Assembly (NCBI RefSeq): GCF_001679485.1
Contig: NZ_LZOZ01000001.1
Span: 1-64,000 of the forward strand
DNA: 64,000 nucleotides
Source of the DNA: Haemophilus sp. CCUG 60358
GTDB lineage: Bacteria > Pseudomonadota > Gammaproteobacteria > Enterobacterales > Pasteurellaceae
Direction: 5' to 3'
Part shown: positions 41,656 to 51,949 of the stretch, piece by piece
Position numbering within the stretch: position 1 is the stretch's first letter
Layout: each line of letters opens with the position of its first letter
The notes under the pieces: model-generated
Told to the model about the DNA's origin: nothing
The model's database searches: none
The model's input: only the letters and a program-made list of their open reading frames with translations
Position numbers and translations under genes: made by a program

Positions 41656-44600
41656 TTGTTCGTTACTTATTATTCAAACCAACCAGAAATTCAAAAAGAT
41701 ATTTTAGTTTCGCTGTTGGAAAATTTACCGCAAGATGATCCGTTTCAATCTGACATTGTGTTGGTGCAAAGCCCTGGTATGGCACAATGGTTACAAATGG
41801 AAATTGCGAAAAAACGCGGTGTTGCAGCGAATTTTCAATTCCCCATGCCTTCCAGTTTTATTTGGAAACTTTACGCCGATAATTTGCCGAATGTTTCTAC
41901 GCAAAACCCTTTTGAAAAAGATTCAACGTTATGGCGATTAATGCGATTAATCCCTACTTTTTTACAGCAAAAAGAATTTGAACCATTAAAAAAATATTTA
42001 GCGTCTTCACCTGCATCAGAACAGCAAAAACTTTATCAATTAAGCCTAAAAGTTGCCGATTTATTTGACCAATATCTCGTCTATCGTCCCGAATGGATTG
42101 CCGCATGGGAAGAAAATAACGATGAAAAGATCTTGGCTCAAATTAATCAGCAAAAGCAGGAGCTTTCGGCATTAAATCCTACCTTTCTTTCTCAAATTAA
42201 AGGCAATATTCACTGGCAGGGAATTTTATGGCGAGCCTTGGTGGATGATGTTCAACGTGATTTCGGTGGAAAAGCAAAACATCGTGCTGCACTCAATCAA
42301 CAATTTTTAGCATTATGTCGTGATCCCAATGCGACACTCAACTTACCAGAACGTATTTTTATTTTTGGTATTCCAGCATTGCCAACAGTTTATCTCAATA
42401 TTTTCCAAGGTATTTCAGCTAAAACAGATGTGCATTTATTCTTTAATAATCCATGTCAAGAATACTGGGGCGACTTGCGAGATCTGAGTAAATCTTATTT
42501 ATTAGAAAGACAGCGTTTCGTGCAAGCAAGTGATGATGTGAAGCCTTTAATTTCAGCCGAGCAAGTGTCATGGGAACCTGCCGACCTTGATTACACTAAT
42601 CAACAAGAAGAATTGTTCAGCGGGAATCCGCTTTTAGCCTCTTGGGGAAAAATGGGACGGGATTTTCTCTACCAATTAGTGCGTGATGAGGAGAATATTC
42701 AAGCTATTTCCCGTGATTACTATGCAGAACTTCCCGAAAAAACGTTGTTAGGGCAGATCCAAAATCAAATTTTAACGTTAAGTCATGGTGCATTAAATGT
42801 CGCGAAAAATGACCGCTCTTTGGTCGTGAAATCTTGCCATAGCGCGATGCGAGAAGTTGAAGTGCTGCATGATTATTTGTTGGATTTATTCAATCAAAAT
42901 CAGCATAAGCCAAAAGAAGAACAGATTACACCAAAAGATGTGGTGGTCATGGTGGCCGATGTTAATCAATACACGCCTTATATTCAGGCTGTCTTTGGTG
43001 CGAATAGTGTGGACGCACCCGTTATTCCGTTCTCAATTTCGGACAGTAAATTGTCTGAAAGTGATGTGATCGTATCAAGCTATCTTTCTCTGTTAAATTT
43101 AAGAGAAAGTCAGTTTGGCGCGGAAGAAGTACTGGCTTTATTGGATATTCCCGCTATCCGTGAACGTTTTAATATTGCCCTTGCCGATCTCGAACAAATA
43201 CGTGAATGGGTGAAAGAGTCGGGTATTCGCTTTGGTTTGGAAAAATTGCAGAATACACTGAATTTTAATGCGTGGCAGGCGGGGCTTGAACGTATGACCT
43301 TAGGTTATGCGATGCGTGAAGAGCAAGGCGTTTGGCAAGACAGTCTTGGACTTGATAGTAGCTATGGATTGAAGGGGCAATTAGTCGGTGCGGTGAATCA
43401 ATTTTTTACGGCTTTAAATAAATGGCATCAAGATTTGCAAAAGGCACACAATATTGAAAAATGGCGTGAAAAATTGACTGCACTTTTGACGGATTTCTTT
43501 GTGCAAAATGAAGAAACCGCGGATACCTTATTTTATATTCAAGATTGTATCAATGTCTTTGCAGATGATTTGCAGACCGTCAATTTTGAAGAAACTTTGC
43601 AAGCGGATGTGATTGCGGAAGTGATGTCTGCACGTTTAGAAGAAACACCAAACAGCCTTCGTTTCTTAGCGGGGAAAGTGAATTTCTGCACGCTTTTACC
43701 AATGCGTTCTATTCCTTTCAAAGTGGTGTGTTTGCTTGGGATGAATGAGGCAGATTACCCACGCAGTCATACACCAAATAGTTTTGACTTGATGCAATAT
43801 CATCATCAAAAAGGCGATCGTGTTCGTCGAGATGATGATCGTTACTTATTCCTTGAAGCCTTGCTGGCCGCAAGATCTCATTTTTATGTGAGTTATGTGG
43901 GCTGTTCGATTATTGATAATCAACCTAAAGAACCTTCAGTATTGGTGAGCCAGTTGGTTGATTATATTAATCATTATTCAGACAATGGCTTGAGAATTGA
44001 ACAACATCCAATGACGGCATTTAGTCCAAGCAATTTCCAAAATGAAGGAGAAATTAACCGCTCTTTTGCGAAAAAATGGTTGCCGATTGCCCAATTCCAA
44101 GAACGAAAATGTCATGAATTTGTTGTGCCGATGAGCGAAAATCAAGCGCCAATAACGGAAATTGAGCTCGATCGTTTTGTGAGTTTTGTTGAAAATCCAG
44201 TGAAGTTCTTTTTTGAAAAGCAGCTTGGCGTGTATTTTCGAGATGAAGACGATCGCATTGAAGAAAGTGAAAACTTCACGTTAAATGGTTTGGATCATTA
44301 TCACATTAGTAATGAGTTATTGCATTTAGAGGAAGCGCAATTTAACGATTATTTTGCCAAACAGCGAGTGAAAGGCATCATGCCACGCGGCGAGTTTGCG
44401 GAAGTCTGCGCGCAATCCATTCGTGCTGATGTATTGGCTTTTAAAGAGAAAATTAAGGATTATTCTTCACCACATAGTGAGAGTGTCGATTTTGTGGTGG
44501 AAACGGCACAAGGCAATATTCGCTTGTTTGGCTATATGGAGCCATTATTTGGCGATGAAAATCAGATAATCGAATGGCGATTTGCAAAATATAAAGATCG

Positions 44601-45015
44601 TTATCGCATTCGCCCATGGCTTTATTATCTCATTCAACTGGCGACAAAAGAGAACGCACTGCCACCACGCATTATCGCTAAAGATAAGAATTTAACATTA
44701 AAAACAATAGAAAAATCAACCGCACTTGAGAAACTGAAAATGTATGTCGAGGCTTATTTACAAAGCCAGCAACAAATTCAGCTCATTCCAACGGAAAATA
44801 TAGCGAAGTTTATTGAAAAAGATGAAAGTGCGGTCAATTTTGACAATGTTTTAACGAATATTGAATCCCTTGCGAAAGATGATAACTATAGTTATAGAAA
44901 AGCCGATCCTTATTGGGCAAGGGTTTTGGGGCAAACAGAACAATTTAAATCGCAGGATGGTCTTTTGCAGTTAGTGAAACAAACCACATCCTGGTTTGGA
45001 GAAATGTTGACTTAA
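41656..45015 (+). CDS. recC: Exodeoxyribonuclease V gamma chain (RecC)
   Basis: Subunit of RecBCD helicase-nuclease that splits duplex ends and recognises Chi. The 1119 residues start at a TTG at 41656, which gives FVTYYSNQPEIQKDILVSLLENLP, equivalent to the VYHSNRLD start of E. coli RecC, and QSPGMAQWLQMEIAKKRGVAANFQFPMPSSFIWKL. Length is the usual one. Neither recB nor recD is adjacent. Placed after comNOPQ, possibly co-expressed during competence. Confidence 0.93.
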   Translation: MFVTYYSNQPEIQKDILVSLLENLPQDDPFQSDIVLVQSPGMAQWLQMEIAKKRGVAANFQFPMPSSFIWKLYADNLPNVSTQNPFEKDSTLWRLMRLIPTFLQQKEFEPLKKYLASSPASEQQKLYQLSLKVADLFDQYLVYRPEWIAAWEENNDEKILAQINQQKQELSALNPTFLSQIKGNIHWQGILWRALVDDVQRDFGGKAKHRAALNQQFLALCRDPNATLNLPERIFIFGIPALPTVYLNIFQGISAKTDVHLFFNNPCQEYWGDLRDLSKSYLLERQRFVQASDDVKPLISAEQVSWEPADLDYTNQQEELFSGNPLLASWGKMGRDFLYQLVRDEENIQAISRDYYAELPEKTLLGQIQNQILTLSHGALNVAKNDRSLVVKSCHSAMREVEVLHDYLLDLFNQNQHKPKEEQITPKDVVVMVADVNQYTPYIQAVFGANSVDAPVIPFSISDSKLSESDVIVSSYLSLLNLRESQFGAEEVLALLDIPAIRERFNIALADLEQIREWVKESGIRFGLEKLQNTLNFNAWQAGLERMTLGYAMREEQGVWQDSLGLDSSYGLKGQLVGAVNQFFTALNKWHQDLQKAHNIEKWREKLTALLTDFFVQNEETADTLFYIQDCINVFADDLQTVNFEETLQADVIAEVMSARLEETPNSLRFLAGKVNFCTLLPMRSIPFKVVCLLGMNEADYPRSHTPNSFDLMQYHHQKGDRVRRDDDRYLFLEALLAARSHFYVSYVGCSIIDNQPKEPSVLVSQLVDYINHYSDNGLRIEQHPMTAFSPSNFQNEGEINRSFAKKWLPIAQFQERKCHEFVVPMSENQAPITEIELDRFVSFVENPVKFFFEKQLGVYFRDEDDRIEESENFTLNGLDHYHISNELLHLEEAQFNDYFAKQRVKGIMPRGEFAEVCAQSIRADVLAFKEKIKDYSSPHSESVDFVVETAQGNIRLFGYMEPLFGDENQIIEWRFAKYKDRYRIRPWLYYLIQLATKENALPPRIIAKDKNLTLKTIEKSTALEKLKMYVEAYLQSQQQIQLIPTENIAKFIEKDESAVNFDNVLTNIESLAKDDNYSYRKADPYWARVLGQTEQFKSQDGLLQLVKQTTSWFGEMLT

Positions 45016-45092
45016 CGCGGATCTTCAGATCGAAAAGATCTTGGATTTTTGATAAGATATTGACCTAAGAATGATTTTGAAAAGGAGCTAAA

Positions 45093-45542
45093 ATGCGTTG
45101 TCCGTTTTGTTCAACTGAAGAAACTAAGGTGATTGACAGCCGTTTGGTTTCTGATGGGTATCAAGTGCGTCGTCGTCGGGAATGCGGGAATTGTCATGAA
45201 CGCTTTACCACCTTTGAAACGGCCGAATTAGTGGTGCCAAAAATTATTAAAAATGATGGGTCACGCGAGCCGTTTAATGAAGATAAATTGCGTAGCGGTA
45301 TTCAACATGCGTTAGAAAAACGCCCTGTAAGTTCGGATGATGTGGAAAAAGCCATCAGCCATATTATTATCCAATTACGTGCGACAGGTGAGCGCGAAGT
45401 GCCAAGTCATCTCGTGGGTAAATTAGCCATGAATGAGCTGAAAGAATTAGATAAAGTGGCGTATATCCGTTTTGCGTCCGTTTATTTGAGCTTTGATAAT
45501 ATCAATGAATTCACCAAAGAAATTGAAAGCTTAAAGGATTAA
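45093..45542 (+). CDS. nrdR: Transcriptional repressor NrdR
   Basis: Nucleotide-sensing repressor of ribonucleotide reductase genes. The 149 residues carry an N-terminal zinc ribbon (Cys3, Cys6, Cys31, Cys34) and an ATP-cone domain ([22 protein letters not shown]). RBS AAGGAG is 7 bases upstream. Stop is one base before ribD; nrdR-ribD pairing is common in gammaproteobacteria. Confidence 0.97.
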   Translation: MRCPFCSTEETKVIDSRLVSDGYQVRRRRECGNCHERFTTFETAELVVPKIIKNDGSREPFNEDKLRSGIQHALEKRPVSSDDVEKAISHIIIQLRATGEREVPSHLVGKLAMNELKELDKVAYIRFASVYLSFDNINEFTKEIESLKD

Positions 45543-45543
45543 T

Positions 45544-46674
45544 ATGAGTGACACCTTTTCCCCTGATGACGTGAAATTTATGCAACTGGCTCTTGAGCTT
45601 GCGGCAAAAGGGCAGTACACCACCGCACCGAATCCGTCCGTAGGATGTGTGTTAGTTAAGAACGGTGAAATTGTCGGGAAAGGGTTTCATTTTAAAGCCG
45701 GTCAGCCTCATGCAGAACGTGTGGCGTTGGCCGATGCCGGTGAGAAAGCGAAAGGCGCAACGGCTTATGTGACGCTTGAGCCCTGTTCTCATTATGGACG
45801 TACACCGCCTTGTGCATTAGGGTTAATTGAAGCCGGAGTCAGTCGAGTAGTAGCGGCCATGGCAGATCCTAATCCGCAAGTGGCAGGTAAGGGCTTAAAA
45901 ATGTTAGCCGATGCAGGCATACCAATTGCGGTCAATTTACTGAATGAACAAGCAGAAGCCTTAAATAAAGGTTTTCTCAAACGTATGCGAACCGGCAAGC
46001 CTTATGTGCAACTAAAATTAGCCATGAGTTTAGATGGTCGAACAGCCATGGCGAGCGGTGAAAGCAAGTGGATCACAGGTGAAGCAGCTCGTGCAGATGT
46101 ACAAAAAATGCGAGCCAAAGCGACCGCACTTTTATCAACTAGCGCTACCGTATTAGCTGATGATCCAAACTTGAACGTGCGTTGGAATCAATTCCCTGAT
46201 GATTTAAAAGCGGAATATGCCGAAGAGACTGTGCGTCAGCCTATTCGTGTTATTTTAGATTCTCAAAATCGAGTTCAGCCAAGCCATCAATTATTCCATA
46301 CCTATTCGCCAGTTTGGCTTGTGGGTTCAATTCCACGAGATATGTCTGTATTCCCTGATTTCTGTGAGCAAATTCTACTGCCAGAAAACTATGATTTAGA
46401 TCTATTGATGATAGAATTAGGTAAGCGACAAGTGAATTCTGTTTGGGTAGAAGCGGGCGCCCATTTAGCGGGTAGCTTGATTGAACAACATGCTGTAGAT
46501 GAATTAATCATTTATGTTGCCCCGAAACTCTTGGGAGATAAAGCTCGAGGATTATGCCAACTTTCGCATTTGGAAAAACTTGCGGATGCCCCATTGTGGC
46601 AACTGCAAGAATGTGAAAGAATTGGGGATGATTTAAAGCTCAGTTATTTACCTAACTTATTAATAAAAGAATAA
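45544..46674 (+). CDS. ribD: Bifunctional riboflavin biosynthesis deaminase/reductase
   Basis: Performs the deamination and side-chain reduction of the early pyrimidine intermediate in riboflavin synthesis. The 376 residues carry a deaminase domain with HAE (His56, Glu58) and PCSHYGRTPPC (Cys81, Cys90), and a reductase domain from about 150 (KLAMSLDGRTAMASGESKWITG). Directly follows nrdR; degS follows four bases later. Confidence 0.96.
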   Translation: MSDTFSPDDVKFMQLALELAAKGQYTTAPNPSVGCVLVKNGEIVGKGFHFKAGQPHAERVALADAGEKAKGATAYVTLEPCSHYGRTPPCALGLIEAGVSRVVAAMADPNPQVAGKGLKMLADAGIPIAVNLLNEQAEALNKGFLKRMRTGKPYVQLKLAMSLDGRTAMASGESKWITGEAARADVQKMRAKATALLSTSATVLADDPNLNVRWNQFPDDLKAEYAEETVRQPIRVILDSQNRVQPSHQLFHTYSPVWLVGSIPRDMSVFPDFCEQILLPENYDLDLLMIELGKRQVNSVWVEAGAHLAGSLIEQHAVDELIIYVAPKLLGDKARGLCQLSHLEKLADAPLWQLQECERIGDDLKLSYLPNLLIKE

Positions 46675-46678
46675 AAAA

Positions 46679-47701
46679 ATGCTTAAAAAACTTTTCCACT
46701 CCGCCCTTTGGGGGCTTGCTGCGGCAGGTGTTATTTTATTTGCCGTTCCTAAGCTCAATAACAGCAGCCTTTTCTCTGCTGATGATATCGTGTCTTTCAA
46801 CAGTGCCGTGAGAATTGCTTCTCCAGCCGTGGTGAATGTGTACAATCGATCTTTTTCTTCTGCTAGCATTAATGATAGCGAACAATTACAGGTAAATAAC
46901 TTAGGTTCTGGCGTGATTATGACCAAAGACGGTTATATTCTCACCAATAAACACGTTATTCAAAATGCTGATCAAATTGTAGTCGCTTTGCAAAACGGCA
47001 ATATTTATGAAGCAAATTTAATTGGTTCGGATAATTTGACGGATCTTGCAGTATTAAAAATTAAAGCAACCAATCTTTCGACGATTCCACAAAATAATGA
47101 ACGCCAAGTACGAGTGGGGGATATTGCTCTGGCTATTGGTAACCCGTATAACCTTGGTCAAAGTGTGTCACAAGGGATTATCAGTGCGGTAGGACGTAGT
47201 GCCGTAGGGGATTCTTTAGGTCGTCAAAACTTTATTCAAACAGATGCATCAATTAACCGTGGTAACTCTGGTGGTGCATTGATTAACTCAGCTGGCGAAT
47301 TAGTGGGGATCAGCACGTTAAGTATTGGTAAAACAGCTAATGAAATTGCAGAAGGGTTAAATTTTGCGATTCCAATCAGTATTGCAAACGATGTATTGTA
47401 TAAAATTATTCGCGATGGTCGCGTGATTCGTGGTTATTTTGGGGTACAAAGTGAAATCACCGCTAATTCAAACGGTGGTATTGTGATTACCGGTGTGACA
47501 GCGAATAGTCCTGCCGCTAAAGCAGGCATCCAAGTCGGTGATGTGATTTTACGTTTAAATAAACAAGATAACTTATCTATTCGTGACATGATGCAAATTA
47601 TTAGTGATACTAAACCGAATACAGAAGTTATTGTTACTGTTTCTCGCTTAGGTAAAGTGATTGATCTCCCTGTGGTTATTGAAGAGTTACCATCTAACTA
47701 A
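46679..47701 (+). CDS. degS: Periplasmic serine protease DegS
   Basis: Membrane-anchored site-1 protease that senses misfolded outer membrane proteins and cuts RseA to free sigma-E. The 340 residues have one N-terminal membrane helix (about 8-24), the catalytic triad His92 (TNKHV), Asp122 (LTDLAV), Ser197 (RGNSGGAL), and a single C-terminal PDZ domain (about 250-335), which separates DegS from the two-PDZ DegP/DegQ. It follows ribD rather than degQ. Confidence 0.92.
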   Translation: MLKKLFHSALWGLAAAGVILFAVPKLNNSSLFSADDIVSFNSAVRIASPAVVNVYNRSFSSASINDSEQLQVNNLGSGVIMTKDGYILTNKHVIQNADQIVVALQNGNIYEANLIGSDNLTDLAVLKIKATNLSTIPQNNERQVRVGDIALAIGNPYNLGQSVSQGIISAVGRSAVGDSLGRQNFIQTDASINRGNSGGALINSAGELVGISTLSIGKTANEIAEGLNFAIPISIANDVLYKIIRDGRVIRGYFGVQSEITANSNGGIVITGVTANSPAAKAGIQVGDVILRLNKQDNLSIRDMMQIISDTKPNTEVIVTVSRLGKVIDLPVVIEELPSN

Positions 47702-47710
47702 GGATATATT

Positions 47711-48304
47711 GTGGAAGTTAAAACCAGTCACTTTTTTGCCTGTTTAGATCGTCTTCGCTTAATTCAGCGTTGGTCATTGATGCGCAATATTGAAAAGGAA
47801 AACTTGGCAGAGCATAGTCTGCAAGTTGCCTTTGTGGCACAAGCCTTAGCCATTATTAAAAATCAATTTTTTGGTGGGGAAGTGAATCCTGAGCGTATTG
47901 CGGTGATGGCAATGTATCATGACACTTCTGAAATTTTTACTGGAGATTTGCCGACCCCAATTAAGTATTTCAATTCTGAAATTACTCATGCTTACAAAGA
48001 TATTGAAGCGGCTGCAGAATTGCATTTAATTAGTTTGCTCCCGACAGAATTACAAGACAGTTTCGCGCCATATTTAGATAGCGAGCAATTTAGCCCTGAA
48101 GAAAAGCATATAGTAAAACAAGCGGATTTGATTTGTGCCTATATTAAAGCTCAATTTGAATTAGAGCATGGTAACCATGAATTTAAAACAGCGAAAAAAC
48201 GCTTAGAAAATTTAATGGAACAATGGCACAGTCAAGAAATGGATTATTTTTTACAGGTCTTTTTGCCGAGTTTTGGGCGTTCGATTGATGAGATCGCGTT
48301 ATAA
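47711..48304 (+). CDS. yfbR: 5'-deoxynucleotidase YfbR
   Basis: HD-domain phosphatase that removes phosphate from deoxyribonucleoside 5'-monophosphates. The 197 residues show [20 protein letters not shown] and [19 protein letters not shown], the family's metal-binding HD motif. It starts with GTG at 47711 behind AAGGA. Last gene before a strong terminator. Confidence 0.93.
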   Translation: MEVKTSHFFACLDRLRLIQRWSLMRNIEKENLAEHSLQVAFVAQALAIIKNQFFGGEVNPERIAVMAMYHDTSEIFTGDLPTPIKYFNSEITHAYKDIEAAAELHLISLLPTELQDSFAPYLDSEQFSPEEKHIVKQADLICAYIKAQFELEHGNHEFKTAKKRLENLMEQWHSQEMDYFLQVFLPSFGRSIDEIAL

Positions 48305-48312
48305 GCGAAAAT

Positions 48313-48346
48313 AAAAAAGTGCGGTGAGTTTTGACCGCACTTTTTA
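48313..48346. terminator. Terminator made of two inverted uptake signals (yfbR/modE)
   Basis: AAAAAGTGCGGT (48314-48325) and ACCGCACTTTTT (48334-48345) pair perfectly. It serves both yfbR and the convergent modE. Confidence 0.9.
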
Positions 48347-48355
48347 TTTCTTGGA

Positions 48356-49126
48356 TTATTTCAATGTTGCCAAAATAATCTGTTCAGGATCTACGTGTAA
48401 CCACACTTCTTGCCCCACTTTCCAACCATCTTTGCTATGAATACTCGCACAAAATTCAATTGAACTGTCCTTTATTTGTAGAATTGCTTCTTCATTCTGC
48501 ATTGAAAGAATTGTTGCTTGGAAGAGGTTATTTTTTTCTTCTAATGGGGTAGAGCTAATTTTCACCCAAGGGGCTTTAAACATGACCATCACTTCTTTTT
48601 CAGTAATGAGTCTGAGACGCTCAGCGCTGCGCATGGTGATCGAAACATGTAATGGATAAGCTAAATCCTGAATATTTACTGCAACAATGCAGCGGGAATC
48701 CACAATATGTTGGCTTGCCACCTTACCGAAAAATTGATTGCGAGCGCTACTTTGTAAGGAGAATTTTGCTGTTGCTGAAAGAAGGCTGTTTAACGGGATC
48801 GTCTCATCTTGCAGAATATGGAACGCGTGCTCTTGTGTTTGTTCGAGCAAATCATAAAGCTGCAGCAAACGCTCAGCATAAGTAGTTAATGAAGTGCCGC
48901 CCCCATTTTTCCCACCGATATTACGTTCTAAAAGCGGTTTGGGGCTGATTTTATTCATTGCCTCAAGGTGATCCCAAGCACTTTTATAGCTCACTTTAGC
49001 ATTTTTGGCCGCTTGGTTGATTGAGCCACATTCTTTAATTTCTTTTAAGAGGCGAACACGTTTTGGATCAATAAATAATTCTTGATGAAGTTTGATCGTT
49101 AGTAAAATTTCAGTTTGTTTCATCAT
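48356..49126 (-). CDS. modE: Molybdate-dependent regulator ModE
   Basis: Represses modABC when molybdate is bound. The 256 residues hold a winged-helix DNA-binding domain at the N-terminus (RVRLLKEIKECGSINQAAKNAKVSYKSAWDHLEAMN) and two TOBE/MopI molybdate-binding domains (SARNQFFGKVASQHIVDSRCIVAVN; NLFQATILSMQNEEAILQIK). Divergent from modA with 134 bases between, where the candidate operator lies. Confidence 0.95.
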   Translation of the reverse strand: MMKQTEILLTIKLHQELFIDPKRVRLLKEIKECGSINQAAKNAKVSYKSAWDHLEAMNKISPKPLLERNIGGKNGGGTSLTTYAERLLQLYDLLEQTQEHAFHILQDETIPLNSLLSATAKFSLQSSARNQFFGKVASQHIVDSRCIVAVNIQDLAYPLHVSITMRSAERLRLITEKEVMVMFKAPWVKISSTPLEEKNNLFQATILSMQNEEAILQIKDSSIEFCASIHSKDGWKVGQEVWLHVDPEQIILATLK

Positions 49127-49201
49127 CTCCTCCTAATACACAATTCTGTCTATTTTACTTGATCTTTAAGTTTTTCTGTATGCTTATTTAAAAATTCAAG
49201 T

Positions 49202-49240
49202 TATAATTCACTCGTAGTATATTTTTTTATATATAGTTTC
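49202..49240 (+). promoter_or_regulatory. modA -10 and candidate ModE operator
   Basis: A perfect -10 TATAAT is at 49202-49207. Overlapping the start of transcription, CGTAGTATAT (49213-49222) and ATATATAGTT (49229-49238) form an imperfect inverted repeat like the ModE consensus (CGTTATATA...TATATAACG). The position suits repression. Confidence 0.5.
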
Positions 49241-49260
49241 ATTTATATAGGAGATAAATA

Positions 49261-50022
49261 ATGAAATTAACTAAATTTGCAACCGCACTTTTAATTGCAG
49301 GCATGGGCGTATCTTTTGCGGCATCAGCAAAAGTGACTGTGTTTGCAGCAGCTTCAATGACTGATGCGTTACAACAAATTGCGGATCAATACCAAACTGA
49401 AAAGCCAAATAATACCGTGGTTTTCTCTTTTGCTTCTTCTTCTACCCTTGCAAAACAAGTTGAAGAAGGTGCACCTGCAGACTTATTTATTTCAGCTAGC
49501 AACAAATGGATGAAATATTTATCAGATAAAAATCTCACTGTAAAAGAAACGGAAAAAGTATTAGCAGGCAATGAATTAGTGTTGATTGCGCCGGCTAAAA
49601 GTGCGGTTAATTCAGTGGATATTGCTAAAGGTGAATGGATTAAAGGCTTAAAAGACAGTTATTTGTCCGTGGGTGATCCTGCGCATGTTCCTGCAGGACA
49701 ATATGCAGAAGAATCATTAACGAAATTGAATTTATGGGATCAAGTCAAAGATAAATTAGCGCGTGCGAAAGACGTGCGTGGTGCGTTAGCTTTAGTTGAA
49801 CGCGCTGAAGCCCCTTATGGTATCGTGTATAGCACTGATGCAAAAGTGAGTAAAGACGTGAAAGCAGTAGGTGTATTCCCGAAAGACAGTTATAAACCGG
49901 TTGAATATCCGGTTGCGATTTTAAAAGATCATGACAATGCGGATACCCGTGATTTCCTTAATTACTTAGAATCAAGTGCAGCGAAAAAAATATTTGTTGA
50001 ATATGGTTTCTCTGTGAAATAA
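49261..50022 (+). CDS. modA: Molybdate ABC transporter, binding protein
   Basis: Periplasmic molybdate/tungstate-binding protein. The 253 residues start with a signal peptide (cut about ASAKV, residue 23), then TVFAAASMTDALQQIADQYQ, FSFASSSTLAKQVEEGAPADLFISASNKWM, and DPAHVPAGQYAEESL, all standard ModA. An uptake signal lies in the signal-peptide codons (49282-49290). RBS GGAGAT is 7 bases upstream. Confidence 0.97.
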   Translation: MKLTKFATALLIAGMGVSFAASAKVTVFAAASMTDALQQIADQYQTEKPNNTVVFSFASSSTLAKQVEEGAPADLFISASNKWMKYLSDKNLTVKETEKVLAGNELVLIAPAKSAVNSVDIAKGEWIKGLKDSYLSVGDPAHVPAGQYAEESLTKLNLWDQVKDKLARAKDVRGALALVERAEAPYGIVYSTDAKVSKDVKAVGVFPKDSYKPVEYPVAILKDHDNADTRDFLNYLESSAAKKIFVEYGFSVK

Positions 50023-50042
50023 TGAGCTCAGACTTTATAAAG

Positions 50043-50066
50043 AAAGGACAGGAAACTGTCCTTTTT
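50043..50066 (+). terminator. Hairpin after modA (partial terminator)
   Basis: AAAGGACAG (50043-50051) and CTGTCCTTT (50056-50064) pair perfectly round GAAA, then TT. It sits between modA and modB and would lower expression of the later genes. Confidence 0.75.
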
Positions 50067-50116
50067 GTTATCTCTAAAGAAATTTCGTCATATCGATATA
50101 TACACAAGGAAATATT

Positions 50117-50833
50117 TTGCTCTCTTGGTTTCAATTAAGCCCGATGGAATGGGATGCGATTCACTTAAGCATGAGTGTCGCATTGAATTCTATGCTTTGG
50201 AGTTTGCCCTTCGCAATTTTTATCGCTTGGTTGCTGGCTCGTAAAGAATTCTACGGTAAGTCGCTAATCACAGGGATTATTCATCTGCCTTTGGTGCTAC
50301 CGCCGGTGGTAATCGGCTATTTATTATTAGTCGCCATGGGGCGTAACGGTTTTATCGGCAAGTATTTATATCAATGGTTTGGCTTATCCTTTGGCTTTAG
50401 CTGGAAGGGGGCGGTATTAGCTTCTGCAGTAGTGGCATTTCCATTGGTCGTGCGGGCGATTCGTCTTTCCTTGGAAAGTATTGATTTTAAATTAGAGCAA
50501 GCTGCACAAACGCTTGGCGCTTCACCTTGGCGAGTTTTTTTCACGATTACTTTACCCCTTTCTCTACCTGGTGTATTAGCGGGTTTAGTATTAGGGTTTG
50601 CACGCTCTTTAGGTGAGTTTGGCGCAACCATTACTTTCGTTTCCAATATTGCGGGGGAAACTCAAACTATTCCTTTAGCGATGTATTCATTCATCCAAAC
50701 ACCTGGCGCGGAAGCACAAACTGCACGACTTTGCTTATTTGCGGTGATCCTTTCATTAATTTCTTTATTGCTTTCCGAAGCCTTAAGTAAACGGATGCAG
50801 AAAAAATTGGGGCAGGGCGATGCTACACATTAA
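50117..50833 (+). CDS. modB: Molybdate ABC transporter, permease
   Basis: Inner-membrane permease of the molybdate importer. The 238 residues have about five or six helices and the EAA loop [30 protein letters not shown]. It starts with TTG at 50117, with AAGGA six bases upstream; nothing better lies nearby. Its last 14 bases overlap modC. Confidence 0.94.
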   Translation: MLSWFQLSPMEWDAIHLSMSVALNSMLWSLPFAIFIAWLLARKEFYGKSLITGIIHLPLVLPPVVIGYLLLVAMGRNGFIGKYLYQWFGLSFGFSWKGAVLASAVVAFPLVVRAIRLSLESIDFKLEQAAQTLGASPWRVFFTITLPLSLPGVLAGLVLGFARSLGEFGATITFVSNIAGETQTIPLAMYSFIQTPGAEAQTARLCLFAVILSLISLLLSEALSKRMQKKLGQGDATH

Positions 50834-51875
50834 TGTACAACAACAATTAGGTCGCCTGACCTTACGTGCGGATCTGCAATTGCCAACTCAAGGTGTGACG
50901 GCTATTTTTGGTTTGTCAGGCTCGGGTAAAACCTCATTGATTAATTTAGTGAGTGGTTTAACTCATCCCGATCAAGGATTTATTCGTTTAAATGACCGCA
51001 CTTTGGTCGATGTGGAGAACGGTGAGAATCTCCCTGTGCACCAACGCAAAATTGGTTATGTATTCCAAGATGCTCGTTTATTTCCGCATTACAATGTCAA
51101 AGGTAATTTGCGTTATGGCATGAAGCATGTCAGTCGTGAAGATTTTGACTATATTGTCCAGCTACTTGGTATTGAACCGTTGCTCAAACGCTATCCGCTT
51201 ACTTTATCAGGCGGAGAAAAACAACGTGTGGCGATTGGGCGAGCCTTATTAACGGATCCTGATATTTTGCTAATGGATGAACCGCTTTCTGCTTTAGATG
51301 TGCCTCGTAAACGTGAGCTCATGCAATATTTGGAAAGTCTATCCAAAGAAATTAATGTGCCGATTTTATATGTGACGCACAGTTTGGACGAATTATTACG
51401 TTTGGCCGATCGCGTTGTGCTGATGGAAAATGGCAAAGTGAAAGCCTATGACACCTTAGAAAATGTCTGGAACAGTCCGTTATTTGCCCCTTGGAAAGGT
51501 GAATCGGAGCAGAGTAGTGTGTTGGCGTTGCCTGTCTATTTGCATAATCCAACCTATAAAATGACCGCACTTTCTTTAGGCGAACAACAGCTTTGGATTA
51601 ACGAAGTGCATCATCAAGCGAATGAAAAAGTGCGCGTCTGTATTTATAGTTCCGATGTATCACTCACTCTCAGCAAACCAGAACAAACGAGTATTCGTAA
51701 TATCTTACGTGGGCAAATTGTACAAATTGTTCCGCAAGAGAATCGCATTGATATTGCGGTATTGGTAGAAGGGCATAAAGTTTGGGCAAGTATCAGTAAA
51801 TGGGCGTTTAATGAATTACATTTTGCTCAAAGCATGGATGTTTATGTACAAATAAAAGCCATTTCTGTCGTGTAA
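50820..51875 (+). CDS. modC: Molybdate ABC transporter, ATP-binding protein
   Basis: ATPase of the molybdate importer. The 351 residues have Walker [10 protein letters not shown], signature LSGGEKQR, Walker B ILLMDEP and a C-terminal TOBE domain (about 285-350, [24 protein letters not shown]) that senses molybdate. Two uptake signals lie within the gene (50995-51003, 51564-51572). Confidence 0.95.
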   Translation: MLHINVQQQLGRLTLRADLQLPTQGVTAIFGLSGSGKTSLINLVSGLTHPDQGFIRLNDRTLVDVENGENLPVHQRKIGYVFQDARLFPHYNVKGNLRYGMKHVSREDFDYIVQLLGIEPLLKRYPLTLSGGEKQRVAIGRALLTDPDILLMDEPLSALDVPRKRELMQYLESLSKEINVPILYVTHSLDELLRLADRVVLMENGKVKAYDTLENVWNSPLFAPWKGESEQSSVLALPVYLHNPTYKMTALSLGEQQLWINEVHHQANEKVRVCIYSSDVSLTLSKPEQTSIRNILRGQIVQIVPQENRIDIAVLVEGHKVWASISKWAFNELHFAQSMDVYVQIKAISVV

Positions 51876-51893
51876 AATCATTGCTTATAAAAT

Positions 51894-51941
51894 AAAAGTG
51901 CGGTCAATTTCAAAATAGTTTTAAAATTGACCGCACTTTCT
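51894..51941. terminator. Terminator made of two inverted uptake signals (modC/dnaJ)
   Basis: AAAGTGCGGTCAATTT (51895-51910) and AAATTGACCGCACTTT (51924-51939) pair perfectly over 16 bases. It ends modC and the convergent dnaJ. Confidence 0.92.
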
Positions 51942-51949
51942 ATTTAGGC

